Positions 1-7,405 of a stretch of 64,000 nt of DNA are shown in pieces. The notes under the pieces were generated by a model. It was not told the DNA's origin. It saw only the letters and a program-made list of their open reading frames with translations, and did not search any database. Made by a program: the position numbers and the translations under genes. Each line of letters starts with the position of its first letter. The first letter of the stretch is position 1. This stretch comes from Bacteriovoracaceae bacterium UBA6200 (GTDB taxonomy: Bacteria; Bdellovibrionota; Bacteriovoracia; Bacteriovoracales; Bacteriovoracaceae): the NCBI GenBank assembly GCA_002422605.1, contig DISW01000025.1, forward strand, positions 372,001 to 436,000, read 5' to 3'.

Positions 1-2
1 TG

Positions 3-113
3 TTTACTTTGTTCAGGCAACCGGAAATGTCGGATGATGAATTTAATCGTGATGCTGAAATGATAAAGAAGGATTTGGAAAAGCTTAAGAGCATTATGGA
101 AGGAAACTTCTAG
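3..113 (+). CDS. SRPBCC/AHSA1-like protein, C-terminal end only
   Basis: The last 36 codons of a gene that enters from the left edge, ending in TAG. The visible tail (MSDDEFNRDAEMIKKDLEKL) is an acidic/basic amphipathic helix. It resembles the C-terminal helix of SRPBCC (activator of Hsp90 ATPase-like) proteins. The stop overlaps the convergent VOC reading frame by four bases. Only the tail is visible, so the family call is tentative. Confidence 0.5.
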   Translation, partial: FTLFRQPEMSDDEFNRDAEMIKKDLEKLKSIMEGNF

Positions 114-508
114 AAGCTGATTTTCACCGCTTCCGCTGATTTATCCGCTTTACCATGAAAGACCGCTTCAATGTTGTTCACATCCGGATCACAAACAAAG
201 GCTCCGTAATAACCAGGATGGTATTGTTCTCTTAGTCCTGGACCTCCATTGTCTGTGCCGCCAGCTGAAAGTGCGGCCGCATGGAATCGTCTGACCATTT
301 CCTCGTCTCTCGCCTGAAAGGCAATGTGAATCCGGCCAGTGAGTTTACCTATGGCCGCGGGACTCGTGGCACTTGAAACGCAGAACTCATCGAAGTAGAA
401 AAATTCCGGTCCTTCACCTCCGAAGGGAATTTCTAAGGCTTCAAAAATAGCATCATAAAATTTTCTACTGCGCCCAAGATCTTTTACGACGATCTGGACG
501 TGATCAAT
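110..508 (-). pseudogene. VOC (glyoxalase/bleomycin-resistance) protein lacking a normal start
   Basis: An open frame of about 132 residues reads as a nearly complete VOC-superfamily protein. It begins (L)IDHVQIVVKDLGRSRKFYDA, the usual first beta strand and helix. It ends with HPGYYGAFVCDPDVNNIEAV, the usual second metal-site strand. Such proteins use a divalent metal in a fold of paired beta-alpha-beta-beta-beta units. No ATG, GTG or TTG lies in frame between the upstream stop and IDHV; the first internal ATG, at 298, would remove half the fold. The only initiator at the right place is ATT at 508. Upstream sequence in another frame is a separate secreted-protein gene, so a deletion or frameshift seems to have removed the native start. 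It could still be expressed from ATT or by frameshifting. Confidence 0.6.
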
Positions 509-633
509 AAGTCTGCCTTCACATCGCTGACTTTTCCTGAAATCGTCACAAATTCGCCATTGGTCTTATCAGAAAATCCTGCGTCTACCGTAAAGGCAGT
601 CACGAAAAGTGCTAGGCTTAAAATCAATTTCAT
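484..633 (-). pseudogene. Truncated secreted OB-fold-like (NirD/YgiW-type) protein
   Basis: A 49-codon frame with a good ribosome site (GGAGG six bases before ATG) and a clear signal peptide (MKLILSLALFVTAFTVDAG). The mature part, NGEFVTISGKVSDVKADLLI, looks like the first strands of a periplasmic OB-fold protein. It then runs into a stop, inside the first codons of the VOC frame. Proteins of this kind are normally about 100 residues or more, so this is probably a 5' remnant left by the event that decapitated the VOC gene. A genuine 49-residue secreted peptide or a frameshifted secreted VOC protein is less likely. Confidence 0.5.
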
Positions 634-724
634 AGGAACCTCCGTTAATGATGCCATCATTCTTAAGACATTTTTAGCATCGTGAAGGTTTTCTTACTGG
701 AGTTCAACTCGTGGAGAGCCGAAA

Positions 725-1966
725 CTATGAATCAATCTTGAGAACATCGGGTTTATCCACTTCAACATTGGGAAGTAGACAAGTAATGATTCCAATTAAA
801 GGCAGGTATGAGCAGATAGTATAGACAAAACTAATGCTATAAGAATCGGCCACCATTCCTAAAATTGCAGCTCCCAGACCGCTTATTCCGAACATAAGTC
901 CAAAGAAAATTCCGGCCACAAGGCCTACCTTGGAAGGAACGAGTTCTTGCGCATAGACCACAATGGCAGCAAAAGCCGATGACATAACTAGACCTATCAG
1001 AACACTCAGCACTACAGTCCAGGGTAAACTTGCATAAGGGAGTAGTAGAGTGAAAGGTGCCGCTCCAAGTACTGATACCCAGATAACGAGTTTTCGTCCT
1101 ATCTTGTCCCCAATAGGTCCTCCTAAGAATGTGCCCAGTGCAACTGAAAACAAAAAGACGAATAGGTAAGCTTGAGATTCAGGAATCGAAAGATGAAATC
1201 TTTCGATAAGATAAAATGTGTAGTAACTCGTGATACTCGACATATAGATGTATTTTGAAAATAGTAAAATCCCCAGGACAATGAAGGCGGATACGATCTT
1301 ACTTTTAGAGTACTGTATGGCAGTTCTTCTGCGTGGTTTTATTTTTAACACATAGAGATGGTCTTTATACCAAACGCTTACTTTGGAGAGGATATAAATA
1401 GCAAGAAGGGTGAAAAGGATAAGCCAGGCAAAATACTTCTGTCCAAAAGGAATGATAACGGCAGCTGCTACCAGTGGACCAAGTGCTGTTCCGAAATTTC
1501 CACCCACCTGGAAAGTTGATTGGGCAAAGCCGAAGCGACCGCCTGAAGCCATCCTCGCAACTCTGGAAGCTTCCGGATGGAAAGCTGAGGAAGCGATTCC
1601 AATGAGAGCAGAACTGAGAAGTAATCCGATAAACGTCGTCGTTAATGAGAAAAAAATCACTCCAAGCAGGGCACACACCATTCCTATGGGAAGCAATCGA
1701 GGGAGCGGTTTTTTATCAGTATAGATACCGACGGCCGGTTGTAAGAAAGATGCTGTTAGTTGGAATGTAAGGGTAATGGCACCAATTTCTGTGAAGTTTA
1801 GATTATAAGTGTTCTTTAACATCGGATAGATCGAAGGAAGAGCTGCTTGGACCAGATCATTTAAAAGATGTGAGACAGCAACGGCTCCGATGATTTTTAA
1901 AGAAAAGGGATGTTTAATTTCATCTTCTACAGGTAGAAAGTTACTTACTTGATCGCTTATTTTCAT
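725..1966 (-). CDS. fsr: MFS transporter, Fsr (fosmidomycin-resistance)-like
   Basis: A 413-residue twelve-helix major facilitator, close to the usual ~400 residues. After a ~25-residue cytoplasmic tail comes SHLLNDLVQAALPSIYPMLK, typical of the Fsr drug-efflux branch. The loop 2-3 motif (GIYTDKKPLPRLL) and the mid-protein GGPIGDKIGRKLVIW repeat of the A-motif are visible. FHPEASRVARMAS after helix 4 is also characteristic of Fsr. It is the last gene of the minus-strand molybdenum-enzyme operon, 40 bases after the TauE/SafE gene. Family members export hydrophobic drugs or small organic anions. The substrate here is unknown, and a link to the upstream oxidoreductase is inference from position. 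Confidence 0.8.
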   Translation of the reverse strand: MKISDQVSNFLPVEDEIKHPFSLKIIGAVAVSHLLNDLVQAALPSIYPMLKNTYNLNFTEIGAITLTFQLTASFLQPAVGIYTDKKPLPRLLPIGMVCALLGVIFFSLTTTFIGLLLSSALIGIASSAFHPEASRVARMASGGRFGFAQSTFQVGGNFGTALGPLVAAAVIIPFGQKYFAWLILFTLLAIYILSKVSVWYKDHLYVLKIKPRRRTAIQYSKSKIVSAFIVLGILLFSKYIYMSSITSYYTFYLIERFHLSIPESQAYLFVFLFSVALGTFLGGPIGDKIGRKLVIWVSVLGAAPFTLLLPYASLPWTVVLSVLIGLVMSSAFAAIVVYAQELVPSKVGLVAGIFFGLMFGISGLGAAILGMVADSYSISFVYTICSYLPLIGIITCLLPNVEVDKPDVLKIDS

Positions 1967-2006
1967 TGATATTTCCGGGCCGGTCTATTTAATGCATTAT
2001 AGGTCT

Positions 2007-2741
2007 TCACATCGAAGTTACAATGAATTTCACACCCGCGGATAATAGAATCAAAAAAAGACATAAGGTGATGATTTTTTTATCAAACCTCATGGTGCCA
2101 AGATAAGAGCCTGTGATCCCTCCTATAGCAACTGCCACAATCCAATAAAGAATATTAGGGTCGAAACTTTTAAACGAAATTACATGACCAGCAAGACCTG
2201 CTATTGAATTGACTAAAATAAAAAGGGCAGCAATGCCGGAAGTCTTTTTTACGTCTGACCAGTTGGTCAGAATGAGGAGTGGAGAAAGAAATATGCCTCC
2301 GCCCACACCAATAAGACCTGAAATAAATCCAATCACAGCTCCGGCCACCAAGCTCATTGAATAGGGAACTTCTCTCACAAGTTCGGCTTGGGATTTTAAA
2401 AACTGTTTTCCTACTAAAAGTAGGGCCGAGCAAATCAGAAAAATCCCAGCAAAAATCTTGAAATATTCAGGGCTAAGATGCAAATATCCGCCTAAGAAAG
2501 CGGCTGGAATTGAAGTTATGATGAGAGGAAAGAATATTTTTTTATCAAAATAGCCATTTCTAATGAAATTACATGAGGCGATTGCGGCAACTATAATATT
2601 AAGAACGAGAGAGGTCGGTTTGATAATCTCAGGTTGAAATGACAGTAAGGCCATTACTGCAAGATATCCCGAAGCTCCGGCATGTCCGACAGATGAATAG
2701 AGAGTGGCAATTAAAGCGAAAAGGCTACCTGTTAGTATCAT
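2007..2741 (-). CDS. TauE/SafE-family anion (sulfite/sulfoacetate-type) exporter
   Basis: A 244-residue polytopic membrane protein of the TauE/SafE (DUF81) family, usual length 240-270. Helix 1 carries SLFALIATLYSSVGHAGASGY. The second half repeats the family glycine motif in GFISGLIGVGGGIFLSPLLI. The start chosen is the ATG at 2741, which overlaps the upstream TGA as ATGA; an in-frame ATG at 2780 would overlap the previous gene by 43 bases. TauE and SafE are implicated in moving sulfite and sulfoacetate across the inner membrane, but many members are uncharacterised. Coupling to the oxidoreductase genes suggests it handles a substrate or product of that enzyme. Confidence 0.85.
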   Translation of the reverse strand: MILTGSLFALIATLYSSVGHAGASGYLAVMALLSFQPEIIKPTSLVLNIIVAAIASCNFIRNGYFDKKIFFPLIITSIPAAFLGGYLHLSPEYFKIFAGIFLICSALLLVGKQFLKSQAELVREVPYSMSLVAGAVIGFISGLIGVGGGIFLSPLLILTNWSDVKKTSGIAALFILVNSIAGLAGHVISFKSFDPNILYWIVAVAIGGITGSYLGTMRFDKKIITLCLFLILLSAGVKFIVTSM

Positions 2742-2947
2742 TTTATGTAGTAAACGAGCCCCAGAATTAAGAGGAAGCATAACAAGCTCGCGCCGGCCGC
2801 GGGCCAGACAAAAGTCAGATCATGAGCAAGATAAGCATTCATGGTTGCCATTAAGAGCCATAGCTGGAGTATTACCAGTACCAGAGTAATACTCAGGATA
2901 CCGGTAATAATAGTGTTGGCGTTCTTATTATCTTCTTGATGTTTCAT
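2738..2947 (-). CDS. Small two-helix membrane protein, DUF6755-like
   Basis: A 69-residue protein with a short polar N-terminus (MKHQEDNKNANT). It has two predicted membrane helices, about residues 13-36 and 48-68. The first contains LVLVILQLWLLMATMNAYL and the second PAAGASLLCFLLILGLVYYI. From memory this matches small DUF6755 proteins encoded next to Rieske/molybdopterin genes. Its ATG (2947) overlaps the end of the Rieske frame, and its stop overlaps the TauE/SafE start as ATGA. Tight coupling on both sides suggests a structural or assembly subunit of the membrane complex; no catalytic residues are visible. Confidence 0.7.
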   Translation of the reverse strand: MKHQEDNKNANTIITGILSITLVLVILQLWLLMATMNAYLAHDLTFVWPAAGASLLCFLLILGLVYYIK

Positions 2948-3459
2948 ACCACCATACCTTCAGCATAAATCTCACCCTGGAGAAATTTTAATTTTACTCT
3001 AGCAAGAGCACGAGGTGGAGGGCCGGCCAGAGGATTACCATTGTTCATATCAAAGTAGCCAGCGTGACATGGACAATACAATTGCATTTTATCCATCTGA
3101 GGAATCACCGGACACATGAGATGAGTACACTTATTTGAATAGGCCACAAATTTTGTTTCGGTGAGACGGATAAGGAAGCAAGAATCGCCCTTCGCAGGAT
3201 ATTCAAAGCTTATAAAACTATTCACCTTGATGCTATCAATGGAGGCTATTTTTTTTATGGGAAGCTGTTGGGCAGACTTTCTAAAAAAGTTTCGAACACC
3301 AATGTAGGCCTGACCTACAACAAATGAGCCGCTGATGAGCAGTAAAAATTTTGTAAATTCTCTTCTTTCAACATAATGCTCTTTGACTTCATCTACAGGA
3401 AAATCCTCTCGCCACTTAGTCTTCTCATCGATAGGCTGTATGGCCTTTACCTCATCCAT
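2944..3459 (-). CDS. Rieske [2Fe-2S] protein, membrane-anchored
   Basis: A 171-residue protein with a cytoplasmic head, one N-terminal helix (about residues 36-55, EFTKFLLLISGSFVVGQAYI) and a C-terminal Rieske fold. Cluster ligands are CTH (C111, H113) and CPCH (C129, H132). C116 and C131 sit where bc1/b6f Rieske proteins have the disulfide, which usually goes with a high redox potential. A Pro-rich loop (GPPPRAL) follows, as in quinol-oxidising complexes. The start is ATG 3459, with GGGAGG five bases upstream; the longer frame from 3489 has no such site. It overlaps the ferredoxin gene by eight bases. Probable role: electron transfer between a quinol or periplasmic donor and the molybdenum enzyme. 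Confidence 0.9.
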   Translation of the reverse strand: MDEVKAIQPIDEKTKWREDFPVDEVKEHYVERREFTKFLLLISGSFVVGQAYIGVRNFFRKSAQQLPIKKIASIDSIKVNSFISFEYPAKGDSCFLIRLTETKFVAYSNKCTHLMCPVIPQMDKMQLYCPCHAGYFDMNNGNPLAGPPPRALARVKLKFLQGEIYAEGMVV

Positions 3460-4105
3460 TCGTTCCTCCCAAAAAATCAAGACTGACATCTTCTAGATGC
3501 TCTTCCATACTTTGCCCAATGCTTGAATCATACATGGATGCAGTTACATCAATATAATTCTGACGGGTGGTTTTCGGCACCATCATATAAACTTTCGTTT
3601 TAATGAGTTGATTGCCGAACTTAAATTCGTTGACAGGAGTGGAGCTTTCTCTTTGTCTAATGATCTCTTCTTTTGGACCGAAGGTTAAGGCTTGACTTGG
3701 ACAAACCGTAGCACACATCGGTTTTTTTCCCTCTGAAGTGCGGTCATAGCACATATCACATTTCATCATAAGCTCAAATTTGGTTTCCATTTTCGGGACA
3801 CCAAATGGACAGGATAGAACACAGTTATTACAAGCAATGCATCGGGGTTTCTTGGCCGATTGTACGACACCATCGCTGGTTCTTTTAATAGCATCGGCCG
3901 GACAAACTTCGGCGCAGGTGGGAGAATCACAATGCATGCATACCACTGGAACTGTCTGCGGAGTATCGGCCCTTTGGATTGTTTCAAGGTGAATCATGGA
4001 GTGTCCCTTGTGGGTATCACATTCGGCACAGGCCTGAACACAGGACTGACAACCAATACAACGATTGGCATCTACGAAAAAGGCCATTTCAGATGAAACT
4101 GTCAT
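3452..4105 (-). CDS. Four-cluster [4Fe-4S] ferredoxin-like electron-transfer subunit
   Basis: A 217-residue protein of the NrfC/DmsB/HycB type. Four Cys groups are visible: CIGCQSCVQAC (from residue 16), CMHC...CAEVCP, CIACNNCVLSCPFG and CDMCYDR...CATVCP. This gives sixteen cysteines for four cubane clusters. No Tat or Sec signal is present, so it should be cytoplasmic or use a partner. Its start overlaps the catalytic-subunit stop as ATGA, and its end overlaps the Rieske start. In known complexes this subunit wires the molybdenum centre to a membrane quinone site. Here it would bridge the NasA/NapA-like enzyme and the NarI-like and Rieske partners. Confidence 0.9.
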   Translation of the reverse strand: MTVSSEMAFFVDANRCIGCQSCVQACAECDTHKGHSMIHLETIQRADTPQTVPVVCMHCDSPTCAEVCPADAIKRTSDGVVQSAKKPRCIACNNCVLSCPFGVPKMETKFELMMKCDMCYDRTSEGKKPMCATVCPSQALTFGPKEEIIRQRESSTPVNEFKFGNQLIKTKVYMMVPKTTRQNYIDVTASMYDSSIGQSMEEHLEDVSLDFLGGTNG

Positions 4106-6321
4106 AACGTGACCTCCGCCATGTTTGCTTTTGAAATTTTTACTGCACAGACTTTGTATTCAGGTATTTTTGAAATAGGATCCTGGGCCGCAATGGTCAG
4201 CATGTTGATGCTCTTTTTCCCGCCCCAGTGATAAGGAACAAAGACAGTATCTGGACGAATCGTTTTTACGACCAATGCCTTAAAGAATGCTTTACCCCGA
4301 CGGCTTTCGACCAAGACCATATCATCATTGTTGATTCCAAAGTGTTGGGCCAGTTTCGGATGAATCTCCACAAAAGGATCAGGACATTGATCATTCAAAG
4401 GCCCGATTCTTCTTGTCTGGTTACCGGACAAAAACTGACTTACTACCCGGCCGGTAGTGAGCATGATGGGATACTCTTTATCAGTCACTTCTTTAGGCGG
4501 GGAAAATTTAGCAAGATTAAATCTCGCTTTGCCGTCAGGGAAATAAAATGGTCCTGCGCCCTTCGCCACTGAGTTGAAAGAGCCAGGTTCAAACAAGCGG
4601 GGAGTTCCGGGATGGTCTTCAGATGGACATGGCCAGAATACACCCATTTGTTTTTCTATCTTTTCCCAGGTGATGCCGTAATAATCACTGACTCCACCTT
4701 TACTTGCAATTCTTAGCTCTTCAAACATTTCTCTTGGGCCGCTGAATTGCAGGCCATGGTTTCTTCCTAAGGCCTTGGCAATATCCTGGATGATTTTCCA
4801 GTCTTCACGGGCTTCGCCCGGACAGTCCACTACTTTATTGATTTTGATGACTCGTCCTTCAACCTGAGTAACTGTACCTTCATCCTCTTCCTGAAGAGAT
4901 CCTGGAAGAATGATGTCAGCATATTGAGATGTTTCACTCATAAAAAAATCAATCGCTACGTAGAAGTCCAGCTTCTCAAGCATCGCCCGTACATAATTAC
5001 TATCTGGTAAAGAGACCAGAGGATTGAAACAAATGGAAAGAAGACCTCTTATTTCTCCGCGATCAATTTTTCTGATGATCTCGTAAGCGTCCACTCCTTT
5101 TCCAGGAATGTCTTTTTCGTCGACTCCCCATACTTTGGCAATGTACTCACGATGCTCCTTATTTTCGATATCTCGATTTCCTGGAAGCTGGTCACATTTT
5201 TGGCCGTGCTCTCTCCCTCCCTGACCATTGGCCTGGCCTGTGATCATGGCATAGCCACATCCTTCCCGGCCGATTCTACCGGAAGCCAGAACAAGATTGA
5301 TGGATCCCAGGCAATTTTCAACTCCATGACTATGATGTTCAATTCCACGGGCATGGAGCATAAAACTGGTTTTGGCCTGACCCCAAAGTTCCGCGGCCTT
5401 CATGATGCTTTTAGCATCAATACCTGTCTCTATAGCGGTCTTTTCAAGAGTCCACTCTGCCACATGTTCTTTAACAGCTTCAAAGCCGACAGTGTGTTCA
5501 TTAATAAAGGCTTCATCAATCCAATTATTTTGAATCATGATATTGAGAACTCCGTTAAAGAGAACAATGTCACGTCCCGGTTTAACTGGGAGATAAAGAT
5601 CGCAGGTGCGTGCAATAGGAGTAATCCTGGGATCGACCACGATAATCTTGGCGCCTCTTTCTCGGGCGGCCCAGATATATTCAGTAGTGATGGGTGAACA
5701 TTCGGCAACGTTTGATCCTGCCAGCCAGATGACCTCGGCCTTAGGAATATCTTCCCAGGCGTTGGCAGAGCGATCAATACCGAAAGCTTTTTTACAGGCA
5801 GCTCCGGCACTTACCATGCACAAACGGCCATTGTAATCAATGTTGGCCGTCTTAAGTGCCAGGCGTGCGAATTTTCCCATGAGATAAGTTTTCTCAGTTG
5901 TTAAAGAGGCTCCTGTGAGAACAGCAAAAGCATCATGTCCGTGCTGACCTTGAATCTTCTGAATTTCTTCTGCTACTCGATTAATCGCTTCGTCATAACC
6001 CATCTGGCGAAAGCCTTCAGGCACTGAGGAATCTTTGGCGTAAGCATGTAATAAACGATCCGGGTGTGAGTTTTGTAAATAACGTTTAACACCCTTAGGA
6101 CAAAGCATGCCTTTATTGAAGGGGAATTCTTCCCATGGTTCAATGCCAATAATTTTATTGTCATGAACCTTAAGTTGCATTCCGCACTGTTGTCCGCAAA
6201 AACAGCAATGAGTCTTTACGAGTTTTTCTGTCGGAATGCCTCGATCAATCCGCTGCTGATCATCGAGCTGATAAGCAGTGTGAGGACCGAACTTATCAAA
6301 TAATTGGTTTTCCATTTTCAT
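4102..6321 (-). CDS. Molybdopterin (bis-MGD) oxidoreductase catalytic subunit, NasA/NapA-like
   Basis: A 739-residue member of the DMSO-reductase superfamily. The N-terminal [4Fe-4S] site is CCFCGQQCGMQ (C39/C40, C42, C46) plus C74 in MLCPKG. RLCMVSAGAACKKAFG carries C168 at the position of the molybdenum-ligand Cys of NapA/NasA. WLAGSNVAECSPI and VVDPRITPIARTCDLYLPVKPG are typical cofactor-binding loops. The C-terminal MopB domain shows LTTGRVVSQFLSGNQTRR and VFVPYHWGG. No twin-arginine signal is seen, so it is probably cytoplasmic. ATG 6321 overlaps the NarI-like stop as ATGA; a second ATG at 6315 follows GGGATGA. Nitrate is the default substrate guess; formate, sulfur oxyanions or others are possible. 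Confidence 0.88.
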   Translation of the reverse strand: MKMENQLFDKFGPHTAYQLDDQQRIDRGIPTEKLVKTHCCFCGQQCGMQLKVHDNKIIGIEPWEEFPFNKGMLCPKGVKRYLQNSHPDRLLHAYAKDSSVPEGFRQMGYDEAINRVAEEIQKIQGQHGHDAFAVLTGASLTTEKTYLMGKFARLALKTANIDYNGRLCMVSAGAACKKAFGIDRSANAWEDIPKAEVIWLAGSNVAECSPITTEYIWAARERGAKIIVVDPRITPIARTCDLYLPVKPGRDIVLFNGVLNIMIQNNWIDEAFINEHTVGFEAVKEHVAEWTLEKTAIETGIDAKSIMKAAELWGQAKTSFMLHARGIEHHSHGVENCLGSINLVLASGRIGREGCGYAMITGQANGQGGREHGQKCDQLPGNRDIENKEHREYIAKVWGVDEKDIPGKGVDAYEIIRKIDRGEIRGLLSICFNPLVSLPDSNYVRAMLEKLDFYVAIDFFMSETSQYADIILPGSLQEEDEGTVTQVEGRVIKINKVVDCPGEAREDWKIIQDIAKALGRNHGLQFSGPREMFEELRIASKGGVSDYYGITWEKIEKQMGVFWPCPSEDHPGTPRLFEPGSFNSVAKGAGPFYFPDGKARFNLAKFSPPKEVTDKEYPIMLTTGRVVSQFLSGNQTRRIGPLNDQCPDPFVEIHPKLAQHFGINNDDMVLVESRRGKAFFKALVVKTIRPDTVFVPYHWGGKKSINMLTIAAQDPISKIPEYKVCAVKISKANMAEVTL

Positions 6322-7364
6322 CCCTTTTCAATTGATGGACCATGCCACATTTTGCCCTGAGAAAGTCCCAGAAGCAGACGGCGACAACGAGGGCAGACCT
6401 TTTGATAATGGCCAGTTCCATCTGTCATCTCATAGTTATAACCGAGTTTCTTTTGCACTTGCATTAGATCATTAATATGCATTTCAGATCCATATTCAGT
6501 ATTACAACGAATACAGCGTGCCATTTTTTCTTTGCCAATTTTTTTATAGATAGCTACTCCGAATTGGGCCGGTCGCATGAAGATATGAAAAAACTTTCCG
6601 AAAGGTAAACTAATGAGAGTGAAGATGACAGTGATGGCGTGGAAGATACTCAGAAAAGCATAACCATAACCTTTGAGCCAGGTATAACTTACTGTCAGGA
6701 ACAATCCAGTAATACTTATCGCAAAGAGAAGGAGGAGGGGCATGATGTCTTCAGAAAAAGTTTGCAAGACAGCTGCATCCCGATCTCTCATCCTTCGTCT
6801 GAAAGCGAGCATGACTCCTGAAATAACCAGTACCGAAGCCACAACCAGTCCATGAAAAATCAAATGTCCCAGAGTGGTTTCTATTTTAAAAGCTAAAGTG
6901 GGAAAACCAAAGATTACGATCTTGTAGGAAGTAAGATCTCCATCCGGTACTAAAAAATAAAGCCAACCGAAAACTAAAGGAAAAGTAATTGCAGCAGCGA
7001 GAATGCAACCCCACATAATAAGCCAGTGGGCAAGTCCGCGCTCCTTATCTCTTTTCCAGATAAAACTGTTGCCTCCGATAATCGTAACAATTCGTCCGAC
7101 CAGAAATTTTAAATTACTAAAAAAATGTTCACGTTTAAACATGAGTTCCCAGCCACGTCTCCAATAAAGGGCAGTAGGAGGTCTGTGCAGCCACATAACG
7201 TAACGATAGACGATAGCAAAGACAGCGAAGAGCGAAGCAAAGGTATACCCCACCAGAGCAGCATCAAAATGGGCGAGATTTCGTGAGCCGACCCAGATCA
7301 TGATGGACAAAAAGATGGTGAAGAGAGTTGCGAGGAATAATGATTTTTTTACTTCAGTTTCCAT
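6318..7364 (-). CDS. NarI-like di-haem b membrane subunit with C-terminal zinc-ribbon-like tail
   Basis: A 348-residue protein with about six membrane helices. Several in-membrane histidines could bind two b haems: H113 (LAHWLIMWG), H167 and H171 (TTLGHLIFHGLV), one in SIFHAITVIF and one in FGKFFHIFMRP. The last ~60 residues are soluble and carry CIRC and CPRC, which suggests a metal ribbon rather than haem c, as no CxxCH is present. This resembles the NarI/HdrE/DsrM quinone-reactive fold. It lies immediately before the catalytic gene, overlapping as ATGA. It would exchange electrons between the quinone pool and the ferredoxin subunit. The Cys tail is unusual for NarI. Confidence 0.8.
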   Translation of the reverse strand: METEVKKSLFLATLFTIFLSIMIWVGSRNLAHFDAALVGYTFASLFAVFAIVYRYVMWLHRPPTALYWRRGWELMFKREHFFSNLKFLVGRIVTIIGGNSFIWKRDKERGLAHWLIMWGCILAAAITFPLVFGWLYFLVPDGDLTSYKIVIFGFPTLAFKIETTLGHLIFHGLVVASVLVISGVMLAFRRRMRDRDAAVLQTFSEDIMPLLLLFAISITGLFLTVSYTWLKGYGYAFLSIFHAITVIFTLISLPFGKFFHIFMRPAQFGVAIYKKIGKEKMARCIRCNTEYGSEMHINDLMQVQKKLGYNYEMTDGTGHYQKVCPRCRRLLLGLSQGKMWHGPSIEKG

Positions 7365-7405
7365 AGTTCTATTCTATTCCTTATGCGCCATTATTAAAGA
7401 TGACA

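Noticed and set aside
1365..1724. Overlapping frames of ~100 codons on both strands
   Set aside because: Both are shadows of the Fsr-like transporter gene.
5152..5697. A 181-codon plus-strand frame
   Set aside because: It lies wholly opposite the molybdopterin catalytic gene, with no motif or ribosome site.
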